DNA of 6,053 nucleotides from Alkalibacterium sp046484155. Its GTDB lineage: Bacteria; Bacillota; Bacilli; Lactobacillales; Carnobacteriaceae_A. A program made the position numbers and the translations under genes. Of this stretch, positions 1 through 6,053 are shown piece by piece. The stretch spans positions 1-6,053 of the forward strand of contig NZ_JAWOBT010000106.1 of the NCBI RefSeq assembly GCF_046484155.1. Reading direction: 5' to 3'. Every line of letters begins with the position of its first letter. Position 1 is the first letter of the stretch. The notes below the pieces were generated by a model, which worked only from the letters and a program-made list of their open reading frames with translations, was not told the DNA's origin and did no database searches.

Positions 1-331
1 TTGTCCATGTCCCTGATTTTCATGAGATTTCAATTCCAGGTGCCGGACAACAGGTTTTGACAATTGCCTGGAACTTGTGTACAAGTGACCACCCCACCGT
101 GACATGCAGTGAGTAGTCACTAAAAAGAACCCTTGCATCAAGTCAGGAGCAAACACCACCGAGCTGGCACTCAAACAATTAGCTTCCTGCCGTTACTACA
201 CCAAAAAGGATCTTATAAGGTTCATACTCGCCCAAAAGCGAGTATATTCTGATTTTCTCTTTAATAAAAACTAATAATCATTGAACCTAAAGTTATCATC
301 CATCTTTAAATTCTATACTTTCCTACCTTAC
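1..331. other. Left flank with no recognisable gene
   Basis: I find no convincing gene here. On the plus strand a frame entering from the left edge stays open for 37 codons and stops at 114-116; on the minus strand a frame is open from 192 to the left edge (64 codons). Neither resembles a family I know, neither has a start codon with a ribosome binding site in the window, and both could be chance. Short GTGAC/GTCAC words recur at 86-90, 101-105 and 116-120. A TTGACA at 57-62 is followed after 17 bases by TACAAG, a weak promoter-like arrangement. From about 246 the sequence is AT-rich and looks intergenic. The only clear structure is the hairpin at 224-245. Confidence 0.5.
224..245 (+). terminator. 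Perfect 8-bp hairpin, possible weak terminator
   Basis: ATACTCGC (224-231) and GCGAGTAT (238-245) are perfect inverted repeats around a 6-base loop, CCAAAA. The downstream plus-strand sequence is T-rich but interrupted, not a clean T run, so it could be a weak terminator for a plus-strand transcript entering from the left edge. On the minus strand no T run follows. No gene is identified that it would serve, so the function is uncertain; it could also be a remnant of a mobile element end. Confidence 0.35.
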
Positions 332-395
332 AAAAAAGCGCGAAGTCTGGAGGGATCACGTTGAAGTGATCTCCCGTAAACTCCGTGCTTTTTTT
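332..395 (-). terminator. copB terminator, nested hairpin, potentially bidirectional
   Basis: The outer arms are 332-346 and 380-394, pairing with one wobble and one mismatch on either strand. An inner stem pairs GGGATCAC (352-359) with GTGATC-TCCC (366-375), with a two-base bulge. The outer arms carry A6 at 332-337 and T7 at 389-395, so a transcript in either direction would end in a U-tract. It lies only six bases past the copB stop codon, which makes it the copB terminator. It could also stop plus-strand transcription entering from the left. Confidence 0.85.
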
Positions 396-400
396 ATCGT

Positions 401-2548
401 TTATTTGTTTTCGGTCGCAGGTTTCATGTCTGCTGTTTCTTCAGTCTCATCATCCATACTGAGCAATCGAGCATTGACTGCTACGATGACCGTACTTAAT
501 GACATGACGGCCGCCCCGATAGCGGGAGTGATGATAATACCCTGATTATACAGAATACCAGCCGCTAAAGGGATCGCGATGATATTGTATCCCGCTGCCC
601 ACCATAAGTTCTGAATGTTTTTACGGTGTGTGGCTTTGGAGAGTTTCAAGGCGTTCAGTACATCTCTCGGGTCACTATTAACCAGGATAACATCGGCCGT
701 TTCGATCGCCACATCCGTTCCAGCGCCGATGGCAATACCAATGTCAGCTGCTGCAAGCGCAGGTGCGTCATTGATCCCGTCACCGACCATCGCCACTTGT
801 TTCGTGCCGTTTTCCTGAAGACGTTTGATGTGTTCAGATTTCTGATCCGGCAAGACTTCAGCAATCACTTCAGTTAAGCCCAGTTCGTTCCCTACCCCAT
901 CAGCGACGCGCTGGTTGTCACCGGTGATCATTATGGTGTCGATACCCATATCCGTCAACTCCTTGATCACTTTATAAGAGGATTCTCTGATGATATCACT
1001 TAACGCGATCAGGCCTTGCAACTTCTGGTTTTTCAATACAAATACGACTGTTTTTCCCTGTTGCGACAAGTCATTGTAACGCTCCTCGTCAAAGGAGATC
1101 CCTTCTGCTTTCATCGCTCCCGGGCTTAAAATGGATACAGTATCCGAATCGATTTTTGCCTCCAGTCCTTTACCCGTTAAGTTGTTGTAATCTGTCACGC
1201 CCAGGCGCTGAACTTTTTTCTCTTCCCCGGCACGAACGATACCTTTGGCGATCGGGTGATCGGATTGACTTTCAACTGAATAGGCAAGTTGAAGCAGGTC
1301 TTCCTCCGACGTGCCATCTTCTGGAATGATATCATCGACACCAAAGTTTCCCTCAGTTAAAGTCCCAGTTTTGTCGAAGACGATTTTATCAATATTACGA
1401 GCCATTTCAAACTGCGTGCGGTTTCTTATAAGCAGTCCTTTTTGTGCCGCAATAGAGGTCGAGACCGAACTGACTAACGGCATGGCCAGTCCCAAGGCAT
1501 GAGGACAAGCTATGATTAAAACGGTCACTGTTCTTGCTAAGGCAAACTCAAAGTCTGCTACATTTACCCAATAAATCATAGTGATTAAACCTGCTCCGAC
1601 AGCCACGTAAAAGAGCCATTTCGCTGCCGTATCGGCAAAACCCTGCGCACGCGATTTGGTTGCCTGGGCATTTTTCACCATCTCAACAACCTGCGAGAGA
1701 TAGGTCTCTTCTCCGACTTTACTTACTTCTACAGTAAGGACACCTTCCCCATTGATGGAACCACCAATGACTTCCTCTCCTTCTTTTTTCTCAACAGGCA
1801 CCGACTCACCCGTCAACATTGATTCATCAATTGAAGATCTCCCTTCCAAAATTTCACCGTCCAGCGGCACTTTCTCACCGGATTTAACTAAAATTTTATC
1901 TCCGGGATGCAATTCTTCTACCGAGACTTCTGTAGTATTTCCATCCTCATCTAGTTTATGGGCATCATTAGGCATCAGGTTTATCAGTTCTTCCAGTGCT
2001 TTGGAGGCCCCCATCTGCGAGCGCATCTCGATCCAGTGTCCCAGTAACATAACAACAATTAATGTAGCCAATTCAAAATAAAAATCACTGCCTTCGATAA
2101 AAAAGGTGGTTAGCGAACTATACACATAGGATGTTGTGATGGCCAAGGAAATAAGGGTCATCATACCGGGCGTATGGTCGTCAACGACTTCACTTTTCAA
2201 GCCTGATAAAAAAGGTTTCCCGCCGTAAAAGAAGACAAAGGTTGCGAGTGCAAACAACACTAAGTCAGACCCCGGAAAAGATACGTCAAATCCGAATAAA
2301 TGCTGCAGCATCGGAGCCAAAATGGCAATGGGGACAGAGACGACCAAAGAAACCCAAAAACGTTTCTTGAAGTCTTCAACCATATGCGCGTGATGATCCT
2401 GATGGCCCCCGTGACCGTCATGGTCATGATGTCCTTCGTCTTCAGGCTGATCGTGTTCGTGATCCATACCATCGTGCATATTACTTTTTTCTTGATTCGC
2501 GTGGTCGTGTTCTTTCCTATTCTGATCTTCCTCATGTTTGTCTGGCAT
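401..2548 (-). CDS. copB: Copper/silver-exporting P1B-type ATPase, CopB-like
   Basis: Membrane pump that uses ATP to move copper, and in studied relatives silver, out of the cytoplasm. Numbering from the ATG at 2548 (715 residues), the first 56 residues hold 14 histidines and there is no CxxC heavy-metal domain. About eight membrane segments follow (roughly 64-85, 94-114, 126-150, 158-175, 311-331, 338-359, 648-667, 673-693). The actuator loop has TGES at 246-249. The transmembrane metal site is CPH at 348-350, the CopB-type variant of CPC. The phosphorylated aspartate is D392 in DKTGT, HP is at 431-432, TGDN at 542-545 and GDGINDAP at 589-596. GYN (653-655) in segment 7 and MSLST (682-686) in segment 8 fit the P1B-3 subgroup. 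Length is close to Enterococcus hirae CopB (about 745). The gene stands alone: no copY, copZ or copA is visible. The cop box upstream suggests copper-induced expression through a CopY repressor. An upstream ATG at 2557 would add three residues but lies directly against the ribosome binding site. Metal specificity (Cu+, Cu2+ or Ag+) cannot be decided from sequence. Confidence 0.95.
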   Translation of the reverse strand: MPDKHEEDQNRKEHDHANQEKSNMHDGMDHEHDQPEDEGHHDHDGHGGHQDHHAHMVEDFKKRFWVSLVVSVPIAILAPMLQHLFGFDVSFPGSDLVLFALATFVFFYGGKPFLSGLKSEVVDDHTPGMMTLISLAITTSYVYSSLTTFFIEGSDFYFELATLIVVMLLGHWIEMRSQMGASKALEELINLMPNDAHKLDEDGNTTEVSVEELHPGDKILVKSGEKVPLDGEILEGRSSIDESMLTGESVPVEKKEGEEVIGGSINGEGVLTVEVSKVGEETYLSQVVEMVKNAQATKSRAQGFADTAAKWLFYVAVGAGLITMIYWVNVADFEFALARTVTVLIIACPHALGLAMPLVSSVSTSIAAQKGLLIRNRTQFEMARNIDKIVFDKTGTLTEGNFGVDDIIPEDGTSEEDLLQLAYSVESQSDHPIAKGIVRAGEEKKVQRLGVTDYNNLTGKGLEAKIDSDTVSILSPGAMKAEGISFDEERYNDLSQQGKTVVFVLKNQKLQGLIALSDIIRESSYKVIKELTDMGIDTIMITGDNQRVADGVGNELGLTEVIAEVLPDQKSEHIKRLQENGTKQVAMVGDGINDAPALAAADIGIAIGAGTDVAIETADVILVNSDPRDVLNALKLSKATHRKNIQNLWWAAGYNIIAIPLAAGILYNQGIIITPAIGAAVMSLSTVIVAVNARLLSMDDETEETADMKPATENK

Positions 2549-2557
2549 GACGCTCAT

Positions 2558-2563
2558 CTCCCC
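2558..2563 (-). promoter_or_regulatory. copB ribosome binding site, decides the start
   Basis: GGGGAG reads on the minus strand just before two in-frame ATGs. It abuts the first (2557) with no spacer but is nine bases from the second (2548), a normal Shine-Dalgarno distance. This favours the second ATG and a protein beginning MPDKHEED. Confidence 0.65.
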
Positions 2564-2577
2564 GTTTGTTTATGTGT

Positions 2578-2589
2578 TTACAATTGTAA
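2578..2589. promoter_or_regulatory. cop box, CopY-type operator
   Basis: TTACAATTGTAA is a perfect palindrome containing TACA-AT-TGTA, an exact match to the TACAnnTGTA cop box bound by CopY-type copper repressors of Lactobacillales. It sits about 30 bases upstream of the copB start and just downstream of a TATACT -10 candidate, so a bound repressor would cover the predicted transcription start. I see one box only, whereas the E. hirae cop operon has two. BlaI/MecI-type repressors, related to CopY, recognise similar TACA/TGTA half sites, but the copper ATPase downstream makes CopY the better reading. Confidence 0.8.
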
Positions 2590-2595
2590 TCGTTA

Positions 2596-2629
2596 AGTAT
2601 AAATTAACACGCTCTTTAATCTTTGTCAA
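2596..2629 (-). promoter_or_regulatory. Candidate copB promoter
   Basis: On the minus strand TATACT (2601-2596) is a good -10 lying directly upstream of the cop box. A perfect TTGACA occurs at 2629-2624, but the spacing to TATACT is 22 bases, too long for a standard promoter. At 17-base spacing the -10 would be TAATTT (2606-2601), a poor match. The region very likely holds the promoter because the operator is adjacent, but the exact -35/-10 pairing is unresolved. Confidence 0.5.
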
Positions 2630-2716
2630 AGAAGAGTCCTTCTGTTTCTATTATACTGTTCATAAATGGATCTATACAAACGATTTGAATGGACGAAACC
2701 GTTTATTACTGGATAT

Positions 2717-2762
2717 TAAAAAAACACCTGAACATTGGACTACATCCAACGCTCGGGTGTTT
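2717..2762 (-). terminator. Intrinsic terminator of the alpha-galactosidase gene
   Basis: On the minus strand AAACACCCGAG (2762-2752) pairs with the arm at 2731-2722 with one wobble. An inner stem, TTGGA/TCCAA (2735-2739 with 2745-2749), closes a five-base loop. A T run (2724-2718 read in reverse) follows. It starts about 20 bases after the galactosidase stop codon and separates that gene from copB, so the two are probably transcribed independently. Confidence 0.85.
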
Positions 2763-2784
2763 CACCTTTTCTTTGTGAGAATCG

Positions 2785-5028
2785 CTATTCTTTTGCTGTC
2801 AATTTGACGATCCAGCTGTGAAAATCGGATTTGCCGTTTATCGACCAGAAGTGTCCCCGCTGTCTCTCGTTTTCACTAAAGAGTAATCCGATCGTGTTCA
2901 AATCTGAACCATAACGTTCTTCGCCATCCGGATCAATGGTATAAAGCGTATCTTCTTCCAGTCCGGCTAATTTCAGCCGACTGTAGGACGGATTGGGCTG
3001 AGCCAGCACTTGATAAAAGCCGATCAGCGCTTCTTTTCTATCTTGTGACACAACCATCCACGCCGTTTCGTTACCTTCAAACGGACTCTTCAAACGGTAA
3101 AAAATCCCTTCGTGAATCAGTCGGCGATTGTCTTTAAAGAAACTGATCTGCGCTTTTATCTGATTCATTTCGTCTTCACTAAGTTTGGTGACATCCAGCT
3201 CGTATCCGAATGTTCCAAAGTAAGCCACTGCACTCCGCATATCTAAAGAAGTGGTCCGGCCCATTTGATGATTCGGGACCGCCGAAACGTGACTGCCAAG
3301 GCTTGACAGCGGGTAAACCAGCGATGTCCCGTACTGTATCTTCAGACGTTCGACGGCATCAGTGTCATCACTCGTCCATGCTTGTGGCGCGTAGTATAAC
3401 AGTCCCGGATCAAATCGACCGCCGCCACCGGCACACGATTCGATCAGCAGATCAGGATACCGGTCTAAAAGTCTTTCGTATAAAGAATACACACCTAGAA
3501 TATAGCGATGATAGAGCTCTCCCTGCCGATCATGAGGTAACAGCGTTGAAAAGGGTTCAGTGATATAACGGTTCATGTCCCATTTGATGTAATCGATCTT
3601 TCCATGAGTCAAAATCGCATCCATCTGATTGAACAAAGCATCCACGACCTCAGGATTCGAAAAATCTAAAACGAATTGGTTCCGTCCATATGATATCGGC
3701 TTGGCGGGCATCCGGATCACCCACTCCGGATGTTCTTGATAAAGCGGCGTGTCCTTGTTGATCATTTCCGGTTCGAACCACAAGCCAAATTTCAATCCCA
3801 GCTTATGGATCTTGTCGGATAACCCCGCGATACCATCAGGTAATTTCACCTTATTCTCAGTCCAGTTACCCAGAGAACTCGAGTCATCGTTTCTTTCACC
3901 AAACCAGCCGTCGTCCAGAACAAAGAGTTCGACCCCGGCTTCTTTCGCCTTCTCAGCGATTTCCATAATTTTATCTTCAGTGAAGTCAAAGTACGTTGCT
4001 TCCCAGTTGTTGATCAGTATCGGGCGAGTCTGATTCTTCCACGGTTCTCTGGCAAGTCGATTGCGGTATAAGTCGTGGTAGGTCTGACTCATCCCATTGA
4101 TACCTGTAGCGGAATAGACCATAACCACTTCTGGCGTTTGAAATGCTTCATCCGGCTTCAGCTTCCACTGAAACTGATAAGGATTGATGCCCATCGTGGC
4201 ACGCGTCACATTATAGGTATCCACTTCGACCTGTCCCAAGTGATTCCCACTGTAGACGAGACTGAACCCGTAAACGTCTCCCTGTCTCTCTGTCGTTTCC
4301 GGACGTACGAGAGCAAAAAACGGATTATGCATGTGACTGCTTGCTCCGCGTGCACTCGATATCGATTGGACGCCTTTAAATAAAGGTTGTCTCTCTACAT
4401 GATTCTCTCTGGCCCACGCGCCATTTAAATGGATCATATCAAAATCATCATCTGGAAAATCGATGCTCATTGACATGGCATGATTCAGCTTAACTATTTC
4501 TTTTCCCTCATTATGGAATTTAACACTGCGGGTAATCAAAGAACGAGTCTCAAAGATACTATAGAATAAACTGATTAATAAGTTGGAATGAGCATCTCTC
4601 AGGATGACTTCGAGTGTTTGCGCCTCGCCTGCTGAGTCTGTGTAGGTGGCGGGCAATCCTTCAAGCTTGGGCTTACCTTCATGAATGACATATGAATCAT
4701 AAGCAAAGTTTGAGATGCGGTCTCCCTCGGGGTACTCCAATTCAAAAGCCGGGTACCGGAAATCTGTTGTTCCGAACCCTGGATATTCCTGTTTGGTATG
4801 CTCTAAGGATGACGTATAATCTTTTTCATTTAAGTTGATAGAAGAACGCGGCTCCCTTTCGATCAGAAAATCAAAAGAAGGGCGGTTTTGAATGCTCTTA
4901 CCGAAATATAAATGTTCAGGTTGTTTGCTTTTCTCGAAGACTCTGAAAATGTAACTGACCTCTTGATTAGTTAAATGAAATTCCAGTTTGTCTTCGTTCA
5001 CATATATTAAGTTTTTGTTGTCAGGCAT
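2785..5028 (-). CDS. aga: Alpha-galactosidase, glycoside hydrolase family 36
   Basis: Retaining enzyme that removes terminal alpha-galactose from melibiose, raffinose, stachyose and similar sugars. The 747 residues match the usual length of the bacterial GH36 group (AgaN, RafA and lactobacillal MelA). An N-terminal beta-sandwich domain covers about 1-325, the catalytic (beta/alpha)8 barrel about 330-660, and a C-terminal beta domain the rest. In the barrel, LDDGW (371-375) supplies the substrate-binding aspartates, KWDMNR (482-487) carries the nucleophile D484, SCAGGGGRF (531-539) is the conserved Cys/Gly loop, and WTSDDTDA (551-558) holds the acid/base aspartate, D554. The 70-residue distance between the two catalytic residues agrees with Geobacillus enzymes as I recall them. 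No signal peptide is visible, so it should act in the cytoplasm on imported sugar. The ATG at 5028 has AGGAGG ten bases upstream. No transporter or other sugar gene is next to it, so the natural substrate cannot be read from context. A cre site in the leader predicts CcpA repression on glucose. Other names in use include agaN, rafA and melA; the symbol is the least certain part. Confidence 0.95.
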   Translation of the reverse strand: MPDNKNLIYVNEDKLEFHLTNQEVSYIFRVFEKSKQPEHLYFGKSIQNRPSFDFLIEREPRSSINLNEKDYTSSLEHTKQEYPGFGTTDFRYPAFELEYPEGDRISNFAYDSYVIHEGKPKLEGLPATYTDSAGEAQTLEVILRDAHSNLLISLFYSIFETRSLITRSVKFHNEGKEIVKLNHAMSMSIDFPDDDFDMIHLNGAWARENHVERQPLFKGVQSISSARGASSHMHNPFFALVRPETTERQGDVYGFSLVYSGNHLGQVEVDTYNVTRATMGINPYQFQWKLKPDEAFQTPEVVMVYSATGINGMSQTYHDLYRNRLAREPWKNQTRPILINNWEATYFDFTEDKIMEIAEKAKEAGVELFVLDDGWFGERNDDSSSLGNWTENKVKLPDGIAGLSDKIHKLGLKFGLWFEPEMINKDTPLYQEHPEWVIRMPAKPISYGRNQFVLDFSNPEVVDALFNQMDAILTHGKIDYIKWDMNRYITEPFSTLLPHDRQGELYHRYILGVYSLYERLLDRYPDLLIESCAGGGGRFDPGLLYYAPQAWTSDDTDAVERLKIQYGTSLVYPLSSLGSHVSAVPNHQMGRTTSLDMRSAVAYFGTFGYELDVTKLSEDEMNQIKAQISFFKDNRRLIHEGIFYRLKSPFEGNETAWMVVSQDRKEALIGFYQVLAQPNPSYSRLKLAGLEEDTLYTIDPDGEERYGSDLNTIGLLFSENERQRGHFWSINGKSDFHSWIVKLTAKE

Positions 5029-5038
5029 TGGTAAAGAT

Positions 5039-5044
5039 CCTCCT
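5039..5044 (-). promoter_or_regulatory. Ribosome binding site of the alpha-galactosidase gene
   Basis: A perfect AGGAGG on the minus strand, ten bases before the ATG at 5028. It fixes the start codon and fits a Bacillota translation signal. Confidence 0.85.
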
Positions 5045-5102
5045 ATTATCTAATATATAATCCACTTGAAAAATAGAAACCAGCACACGGAAATCGCGAA
5101 TC

Positions 5103-5117
5103 ATGTAACCGTTCTCT
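5103..5117. promoter_or_regulatory. cre site for CcpA catabolite control
   Basis: ATGTAACCGTTCTCT on the plus strand fits every fixed position of the WTGNAANCGNWNNCW cre consensus. It lies 75-89 bases upstream of the alpha-galactosidase start and immediately downstream of the predicted transcription start, a position where CcpA with phosphorylated HPr normally represses. This suits a gene for a secondary sugar. The consensus is degenerate, so a chance match is possible, but the position is right. Confidence 0.7.
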
Positions 5118-5125
5118 TTGTTTGC

Positions 5126-5134
5126 AGTATACCA
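5126..5134 (-). promoter_or_regulatory. Extended -10 promoter of the alpha-galactosidase gene
   Basis: On the minus strand TGGTATACT combines an extended -10 TG with TATACT (five of six matches to TATAAT). No good -35 lies 16-19 bases upstream, which extended -10 promoters tolerate. Transcription would begin near 5119, giving a leader of about 90 bases with the cre site at its start. A TATATT closer to the gene is an alternative -10 with no better -35. Confidence 0.55.
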
Positions 5135-5164
5135 TATTCCTACTTCTTCTCATTAAAAGATATT

Positions 5165-5194
5165 AAAAAAAAAAAGACCGAGTTATACTCGATC
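5165..5194 (-). terminator. Intrinsic terminator of the MATE gene
   Basis: On the minus strand GATCGAGT (5194-5187) pairs with ACTCGGTC (5183-5176) across a three-base ATA loop, an eight-pair stem with one wobble, followed by eleven Ts (5175-5165). It begins three bases after the MATE stop codon and ends about 30 bases before the galactosidase promoter, so the two genes are separate transcription units. Confidence 0.92.
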
Positions 5195-5197
5195 CTT

Positions 5198-5870
5198 CTA
5201 CTTAAACTTCTTCACTCGTTTATTCGGATTAACTTTCCAGGAGATAAGCCCTAATACCAGCGCTTCTGCGAGTACAAATGACCACCACACGCCCCTCATG
5301 CCATAAAAATGACTCAACACTAAGACGAGAGGCACTATGATAAACCCGCCTCTAAGCATAGAGAAAAACAGTGCCAGATTTGGTTGATCCGTCGCACCGA
5401 AGTAACTGGTAAAGATTGTATTGAGTCCGGCAAAAAAGAAGCCGATAAAGTAAATCAATAAACCCGTAGTGGCCATCTCGGCTATGTGGGCATTCTGTTC
5501 ACTATTGAATGCCAGAATTATTTGATCATTTAATAGGTACGTTCCGATGTATATCGCTATACTCAATATAAGCGAAGTTCCTAAAGACAAGGCCAATACC
5601 TGCTTCATCTGCTTGAGATTTTTCAGTCCATAGCTTTCACTCAGTAACGGCTGCGTCCCTTGAGCCACACCTGCGAACAATGACAGCACGACGAAAGAGA
5701 TGTTGGCTATGATACCATACGCCGCTAATCCCTCGTTGCCTTCCAATGAGAAGATAATGGTATTGAACGTAAACATAACGACCGAACCTGAGATCTCGTT
5801 AACAAATGCAGAAGAACCTAAATAGGTGATATCCTGAATCAGGGGCTTTTCTACTTTTTGAAAGGTAAAG
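5198..5870 (-). CDS. MATE-family multidrug efflux transporter, C-terminal half only
   Basis: About 223 residues of the C-terminal half of a MATE (multidrug and toxic compound extrusion) membrane exporter, which swaps Na+ or H+ for drugs or other cations. Six hydrophobic segments fit transmembrane helices 7-12 of the usual twelve. GVAQGTQPLLSESYG after the second of them is typical of the MepA/NorM-like half-repeat motif, and the chain ends in a short basic tail, NPNKRVKKFK. Full-length relatives have about 450 residues, so half the protein is missing. The open frame continues to 5980, but the 37 residues before about position 5870 are rich in Pro, Thr and Ser, do not look like a membrane protein, and are the antisense of the cysE fragment; I exclude them. 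The true start is therefore absent from the window. Which MATE subfamily and which substrate cannot be determined. Confidence 0.85.
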
Positions 5871-5874
5871 GCCC
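5867..5874. other. Junction between two unrelated sequences
   Basis: Left of this point the minus strand encodes MATE protein in a moderate-GC background. Right of it the plus strand encodes CysE in a strongly GC-rich background. The plus-strand CysE frame meets a TGA at 5859-5861, and homology to CysE as I know it begins only at the Gln codon at 5874. The break therefore falls within a few bases of 5870. I see no inverted repeat, target duplication or transposase next to it. Confidence 0.85.
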
Positions 5875-6053
5875 AGGGCGTCACGCTGGGCGGCACAGGC
5901 AAGGAGAGCGGCAAGCGCCACCCGAACCTCGAAGAGGGCGTGGTCGTCGGCGCCGGCGCGAAGGTGCTGGGCAACATCACGCTGGGCGCGAACTCCCGCG
6001 TTGGCGCGGGATCGGTCGTCGTGCGCGACGTCCCACCGGGCGCGACCGTAGTC
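5874..6053 (+). CDS. cysE: Serine O-acetyltransferase fragment, foreign high-GC sequence
   Basis: Sixty codons run to the window edge without a stop. Serine acetyltransferase makes O-acetylserine from serine and acetyl-CoA, the first step of cysteine synthesis. The fragment covers much of the left-handed beta-helix: QGVTLGGTGKESGKRHP at the start is the family hallmark active-site and CoA-binding loop, followed by hexapeptide turns (VVVGAGAKVLGNITLG, SRVGAGSVVV) and RDVPPGATVV near the C-terminal end. The N-terminal helical domain and the catalytic region before the GVTLGG loop are missing, cut at the junction; the C-terminus runs off the window. 54 of 60 third codon positions are G or C, unlike the other genes here. 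This points to a high-GC organism such as an actinobacterium, proteobacterium or Deinococcus-type; I cannot say which. Another hexapeptide acyltransferase is possible but less likely given the GTGKxxGKRHP motif. Confidence 0.85.

Noticed and set aside
57..85. TTGACA with TACAAG 17 bases downstream as a plus-strand promoter
   Set aside because: The -10 is weak and no gene follows on the plus strand, only a hairpin and the copB terminator.
615..2081. Several plus-strand and one minus-strand short frames inside copB
   Set aside because: All lie within the continuous, motif-rich copB reading frame and look like shadows of it.
2300..2807. Two overlapping plus-strand frames opposite the copB N-terminus and its upstream region
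   Set aside because: The first is the complement of the His-rich coding sequence. The second runs through the cop box, promoter and terminator region and into the galactosidase 3' end. No ribosome binding site or family resemblance is seen.
3210..4383. Plus-strand frames of about 94-117 codons inside the alpha-galactosidase gene
   Set aside because: They lie opposite conserved catalytic motifs of the real gene and show no start signals or recognisable domains.
5066..5254. Plus-strand 62-codon frame across the galactosidase promoter and the MATE terminator
   Set aside because: It runs through a clear terminator hairpin, a promoter and the 3' end of MATE, and no protein family is recognisable.
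5871..5980. N-terminal extension of the minus-strand MATE frame (about 37 residues, beginning MMLPSTFAPA)
   Set aside because: It is the antisense of the cysE fragment. High-GC DNA has few stop codons, so the frame stays open by chance; the residues do not resemble a MATE N-terminus and no ribosome binding site precedes the ATG.
1..6053. CRISPR arrays, tRNA or rRNA genes, riboswitches, toxin-antitoxin or phage-defence genes
   Set aside because: I looked for regularly spaced repeats, tRNA-like cloverleafs and known leader motifs and saw none; the gene content is ordinary metabolism and transport.

Overview
The window looks like a piece of a low-to-moderate GC Gram-positive chromosome, probably Lactobacillales or a related Bacillota, whose last ~180 bases come from a different, high-GC genome. 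The Bacillota reading is an inference. It rests on strong AGGAGG-type ribosome binding sites, compact hairpin-plus-T-run terminators, a CopY-type cop box in front of a CopB copper ATPase, a full-consensus CcpA cre site in front of a family GH36 alpha-galactosidase, and overall composition.

Layout, left to right. Bases 1-331 hold no gene I can recognise, only one hairpin at 224-245. A large nested hairpin with A/T tracts on both sides (332-395) ends copB. copB (401-2548, minus) encodes a P1B-type copper/silver exporting ATPase with a His-rich N-terminus. Its upstream region (2549-2630) carries an exact TACAnnTGTA operator and a candidate promoter. A terminator at 2717-2762 closes the next gene, a complete 747-residue alpha-galactosidase (2785-5028, minus). 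Its leader (5029-5134) contains a good Shine-Dalgarno sequence, a cre site and an extended -10 promoter. A textbook terminator (5165-5194) closes a third minus-strand gene, the C-terminal half of a MATE-family multidrug exporter (5198 to about 5870).

At about 5867-5874 the sequence changes abruptly. From 5874 to the window end the plus strand encodes 60 uninterrupted residues of serine O-acetyltransferase (CysE), with 54 of 60 third codon positions G or C. The MATE gene therefore loses its N-terminal half exactly where a foreign cysE fragment begins. The simplest explanation is a chimeric join from assembly or cloning; a real recombination is less likely. The open minus-strand frame through this tail is an antisense shadow of cysE.

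The three minus-strand genes point the same way, but each has its own terminator, and both complete genes have their own regulatory signals, so they look like independent transcription units. copB serves copper/silver detoxification, the galactosidase serves use of raffinose/melibiose-type sugars under catabolite control, and the MATE protein exports drugs or other cations. I see no sign of a new multi-gene system. The most notable observations are the chimeric right end and the well-preserved regulatory sites.
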